Shown piece by piece: positions 6,255 to 8,608 of a stretch of 8,608 nt of DNA. Each line of letters opens with the position of its first letter. Position 1 is the stretch's first letter. The notes under the pieces are model-generated. The model did no database searches and had not been told where the DNA came from. It saw only the letters and a list, made by a program, of their open reading frames with translations. Source of the DNA: Halanaerobium sp. (lineage in GTDB: Bacteria > Bacillota > Halanaerobiia > Halanaerobiales > Halanaerobiaceae); assembly GCA_003070825.1 (NCBI GenBank), contig QBLP01000064.1, positions 1 to 8,608 on the forward strand. Direction: 5' to 3'. Both the position numbers and the translations under genes were made by a program.

Positions 6255-7673
6255 ATGAATTTTTTATCTTTTTTACCAACAGGAATCATAATCTTAAATA
6301 TAATTTTTATCATCCTTTTGATCTTTTTTGAAAGAAAGGATCCGACTGCAACCTGGGCCTGGCTCTTAATTTTAACTTTAATTCCAGTACTGGGCTTTGT
6401 TCTGTATCTATTTTTAGGTTTAACCCCTAAGAAAAGGAAGCTTTTTCAGCGGAAACAGGAAGAAGATGAGTTAAAAAAATATGATGGCAAACTTATTGCC
6501 GCAGAACTAAAGGAAAGAATTAAGGATTTTGATCATCTGGAGCAGAGTATAATTAGGCTGGCTTTTGAAAATGATCTGCCGGCAGGACTGGGCTACAATC
6601 AGCTCGATATTTATACCAGCGGCCGAGAAAAGTTTGCTGATTTATTTGAAGATATTAAGAATGCCGAAAAATTTGTACATGCTAATTATTATATTATTAA
6701 TGATGATCAGCTTGGTGATCAGTTTATGCAGCTTTTAACTAAAAAGGCGGCAGAAGGAGTTGAGGTCAGGCTGCTCTATGATCGAATGGGCTGCAGAAAT
6801 CTTTCGCGCTATACAATTTTCGAACTGGAAGATGCCGGCGGTAAAGCGGTTCCTTTTGCTCCCTTTGTCCTTGATATGAATTACCGCAACCACCGCAAGA
6901 ATGTGGTAATTGACGGCCAGATCGGGTATCTGGGAGGCATAAATATTGGTGATGAATATCTGGGAGAGAGCCGCAGATTTGGTGACTGGCGTGACACTCA
7001 CCTGCGTTTAAAAGGTGAAAGTGTTGACAGCCTTCAATATCGTTTTCTTTTAGACTGGAGCTTTGCCAGTGGTAATGCCCTGATGCGGAAGCAAAAATAT
7101 TTCCCTGAAAAAAAATCTAGAGGAGATGTAGCTGTCCAGATTGTCAGCAGTGGGCCTGACTCTAAAGAGGCTGAAGTCAAGTCCCTCTTTTTGAAGATGA
7201 TCTATGAGGCCGAAAAGTCAATTTATATTCAGACCCCTTATTTTATTCCCGATCAATCGATGCTGGAAGCTCTAAAAATTGCCGCTCGCTCTGGAGTTGA
7301 GGTTAAAATTATGATTCCAGACCGGGGAGATCATCCCTTTGTCTATGCCGCCAATAACTCTTTTGTCGGTGAACTTTTGGATGCTGGAGCCCGCTGCTAC
7401 CGTTATAAAAAGGGCTTTCTGCACAGTAAAACTCTCTGTATTGACAGCCGGGTTCTTTCGATCGGAACAACCAATATGGATGTCCGCAGTTTTAAATTAA
7501 ATTTTGAGATAAATGCCTTTATCTATGACCGGGAGCGGGCCAGATATCATAATCAAATTTTTGCAGAGGATCTAGAGAATTCGGAGGAAATAACAAAAGA
7601 GATTTTTGAAACCCGGGGCTGGACAATGAAGCTCAGGGAGTCAGTTTCAAGACTTCTTTCACCGATTCTTTAA
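6255..7673 (+). CDS. cls: Cardiolipin synthase (phospholipase D family)
   Basis: The protein condenses phosphatidylglycerol molecules into cardiolipin at the cytoplasmic membrane. Its 472 residues match the usual bacterial Cls length. Two N-terminal membrane helices (about 7-25 and 34-55) are followed by a basic stretch and two phospholipase D domains. The first HKD motif is H213-R-K215 with D220 (HRKNVVID), followed by GYLGGINIGDEYLG. The second is H390-S-K392 with D397 (HSKTLCID), followed by IGTTNMDVRSF, the Cls-typical form. YIQTPYFIPD (324-333) is also characteristic. No inactivating change is visible. It shares a transcript with the HD-GYP gene and is followed by a terminator. A general phospholipase D-type activity cannot be excluded, but Cls is by far the best match. 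Confidence 0.94.
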   Translation: MNFLSFLPTGIIILNIIFIILLIFFERKDPTATWAWLLILTLIPVLGFVLYLFLGLTPKKRKLFQRKQEEDELKKYDGKLIAAELKERIKDFDHLEQSIIRLAFENDLPAGLGYNQLDIYTSGREKFADLFEDIKNAEKFVHANYYIINDDQLGDQFMQLLTKKAAEGVEVRLLYDRMGCRNLSRYTIFELEDAGGKAVPFAPFVLDMNYRNHRKNVVIDGQIGYLGGINIGDEYLGESRRFGDWRDTHLRLKGESVDSLQYRFLLDWSFASGNALMRKQKYFPEKKSRGDVAVQIVSSGPDSKEAEVKSLFLKMIYEAEKSIYIQTPYFIPDQSMLEALKIAARSGVEVKIMIPDRGDHPFVYAANNSFVGELLDAGARCYRYKKGFLHSKTLCIDSRVLSIGTTNMDVRSFKLNFEINAFIYDRERARYHNQIFAEDLENSEEITKEIFETRGWTMKLRESVSRLLSPIL

Positions 7674-7723
7674 TCTGGCTCTTAATAATTATTATAGTCT
7701 CAAATAAATATTGATTAATCTAG

Positions 7724-7751
7724 CCGCCCTTTTTGGGGCGGTCTTTTTTTT
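7724..7751 (+). terminator. Intrinsic terminator after cls
   Basis: The 6-bp G+C-only stem CCGCCC (7724-7729) / GGGCGG (7736-7741) has a 6-base loop and is followed by TC and eight T residues. It lies 50 bases after the cls stop and closes the HD-GYP/cls unit. Confidence 0.9.
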
Positions 7752-8608
7752 ATATAGGAAATTATGCTTTTGCAGGAATGTGGATAAATTTGTAGAAGGA
7801 TAAAAATATTATGAGCCCAAAACAAAGAGGAAAGCACATTAAAGTTAAAACAATATTGAATGATCACTGGGAAGTGTTTAAGATTAAACATCTTCCAGGT
7901 AGAGTGCCTGCTGATATGTTAAACCATGTAATTGATCAGGTAGAAAAATCAATGAAATGTGGTAATCCAGAGAATGGTTATGCTAAATATAAATGCCTGG
8001 ACTGTGGTGAAGAGCATATTGTTAGCTTCAGCTGTAAAAGTAGGTTCTGCTCTAGATGTGGTAAAGTTTATGTAGATAAATGGGTAGACAAACAGGTTGA
8101 TATGATCTTAGATGTCAGCCATAGACACATGGTATTTACTGTTCCAGAAGAATTAAGAGGATATATTTATTGGCAGAGAGATATCATAAAAGAATTAAGT
8201 GATAAAGTAGCAGAATTAATTCAGCGATATATAGATAAAAAAGGTAAAATTCATGAATATGAAGCTGGAATAATAACAGTAGTTCATACATTTGGCCGTG
8301 ATATGAGCTTTAATCCTCATGTGCATGCGTTAATAGCAGAAGGTGCATTAGATAAATATCATCAGTGGAGTAAAGTAGGATATTTTTCCTACAAATATTT
8401 AAGAAAAGCCTGGCAGAAAGTACTTTTAGATATCTTTAAAGAAAGATTTTCTGATAATCCAAAGGTTCAAAATCTAATTAGATATTTCTATAGAAGATAC
8501 AAAGAAGGCTTTTATGTCAATGCAGAAAGTAGAATGAATAGTGCTCGAGGAGCAGCAAAATACATAGGAAGATATTTAGCCAGACCAGCTATTGCAGAAT
8601 ATAGAATT
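7752..8608 (+). mobile_element. IS91-family insertion sequence, left part only
   Basis: The transposase gene at 7811 identifies an IS91-like element that transposes by a rolling-circle mechanism. Its outer end must lie somewhere between the terminator tail and 7811, but IS91 elements lack terminal inverted repeats and target duplications, so the exact boundary cannot be read here; 7752 is an upper limit, not a mapped end. The right part lies beyond the window. Confidence 0.7.
7811..8608 (+). CDS. IS91-family HUH transposase, 5' part (runs off the window)
   Basis: 266 codons are open from the ATG to the last base of the window, with no stop. An N-terminal zinc-binding domain carries C62, C65, C75, C80 and C83 (KCLDCGEEH, then SRFCSRCGK). 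The catalytic region has the HUH motif H170-V-H172 within FNPHVHALIAEG. Downstream, YIGRYLARPAI (Y251, Y255) holds the candidate nucleophilic tyrosine. This layout is typical of IS91-type single-strand transposases. AGAAGGA at 7794-7800 is a plausible ribosome binding site, 10 bases upstream. The gene seems richer in AT-ending codons than cls, as expected for a mobile element, though I did not compute this. The visible part has no frameshift or stop, so the copy may be active. Confidence 0.92.
   Translation, partial: MSPKQRGKHIKVKTILNDHWEVFKIKHLPGRVPADMLNHVIDQVEKSMKCGNPENGYAKYKCLDCGEEHIVSFSCKSRFCSRCGKVYVDKWVDKQVDMILDVSHRHMVFTVPEELRGYIYWQRDIIKELSDKVAELIQRYIDKKGKIHEYEAGIITVVHTFGRDMSFNPHVHALIAEGALDKYHQWSKVGYFSYKYLRKAWQKVLLDIFKERFSDNPKVQNLIRYFYRRYKEGFYVNAESRMNSARGAAKYIGRYLARPAIAEYRI

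Noticed and set aside
7683..7694. 12-base perfect palindrome TAATAATTATTA after cls as an operator or insertion end
   Set aside because: It is made only of A and T in an AT-rich spacer, so chance is likely, and the G+C terminator downstream already explains the region.
7724..7751. The G+C hairpin as an IS91 end structure
   Set aside because: Its T-run and distance from the cls stop fit an ordinary terminator; nothing visible ties it to the element, although comparison with other copies could change this.

Overview
The window looks like chromosomal DNA from a low-G+C, anaerobic, probably halophilic member of the Firmicutes; the order Halanaerobiales is my best guess. That guess rests on the AT-rich composition, strong AAGGAGG-type ribosome binding sites, an Rnf-type membrane oxidoreductase, and very acidic extracytoplasmic segments. 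The taxon is inferred, not shown by a marker gene.

Region 1 (51-5024) is a four-gene, tightly spaced operon encoding an Rnf-type complex in the order rnfC, rnfD-rnfG fusion, rnfE, rnfA. It closes with an intrinsic terminator at 5053-5087. The order matches the classical rnfCDGEAB operon, but the content is unusual in three ways. First, rnfD and rnfG are one 840-residue gene carrying three additional FMN-binding domains, each with its own SGAT flavinylation motif. Second, RnfE and RnfA contain no cysteine at all, so the four ligands of the membrane-embedded [2Fe-2S] cluster that the two subunits normally share are missing. Third, rnfB, the ferredoxin-facing iron-sulfur subunit, does not follow rnfA. 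RnfC is intact, with its nucleotide/flavin motif and two CxxCxxCxxxCP clusters. I infer a machine that keeps the NADH-RnfC-RnfD-RnfG half of Rnf, loses the ferredoxin-RnfB-RnfA/E half, and extends its outer face with a string of covalent flavins. It may move electrons between cytosolic NAD(H) and an extracytoplasmic partner rather than coupling ferredoxin to NAD+.

Region 2 (about 5099-7751) is a separate transcription unit with an extended -10 promoter, an HD-GYP cyclic-di-GMP phosphodiesterase gene, a cardiolipin synthase-type gene and a strong terminator at 7724-7751. The HD-GYP gene appears to start at a non-canonical AUC codon placed just after a near-perfect Shine-Dalgarno sequence.

Region 3 (about 7752-8608) is the beginning of an IS91-family (HUH, rolling-circle) insertion sequence. 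Its transposase gene reads to the window edge, so the element is cut off only by the window. It begins immediately behind the terminator of region 2.
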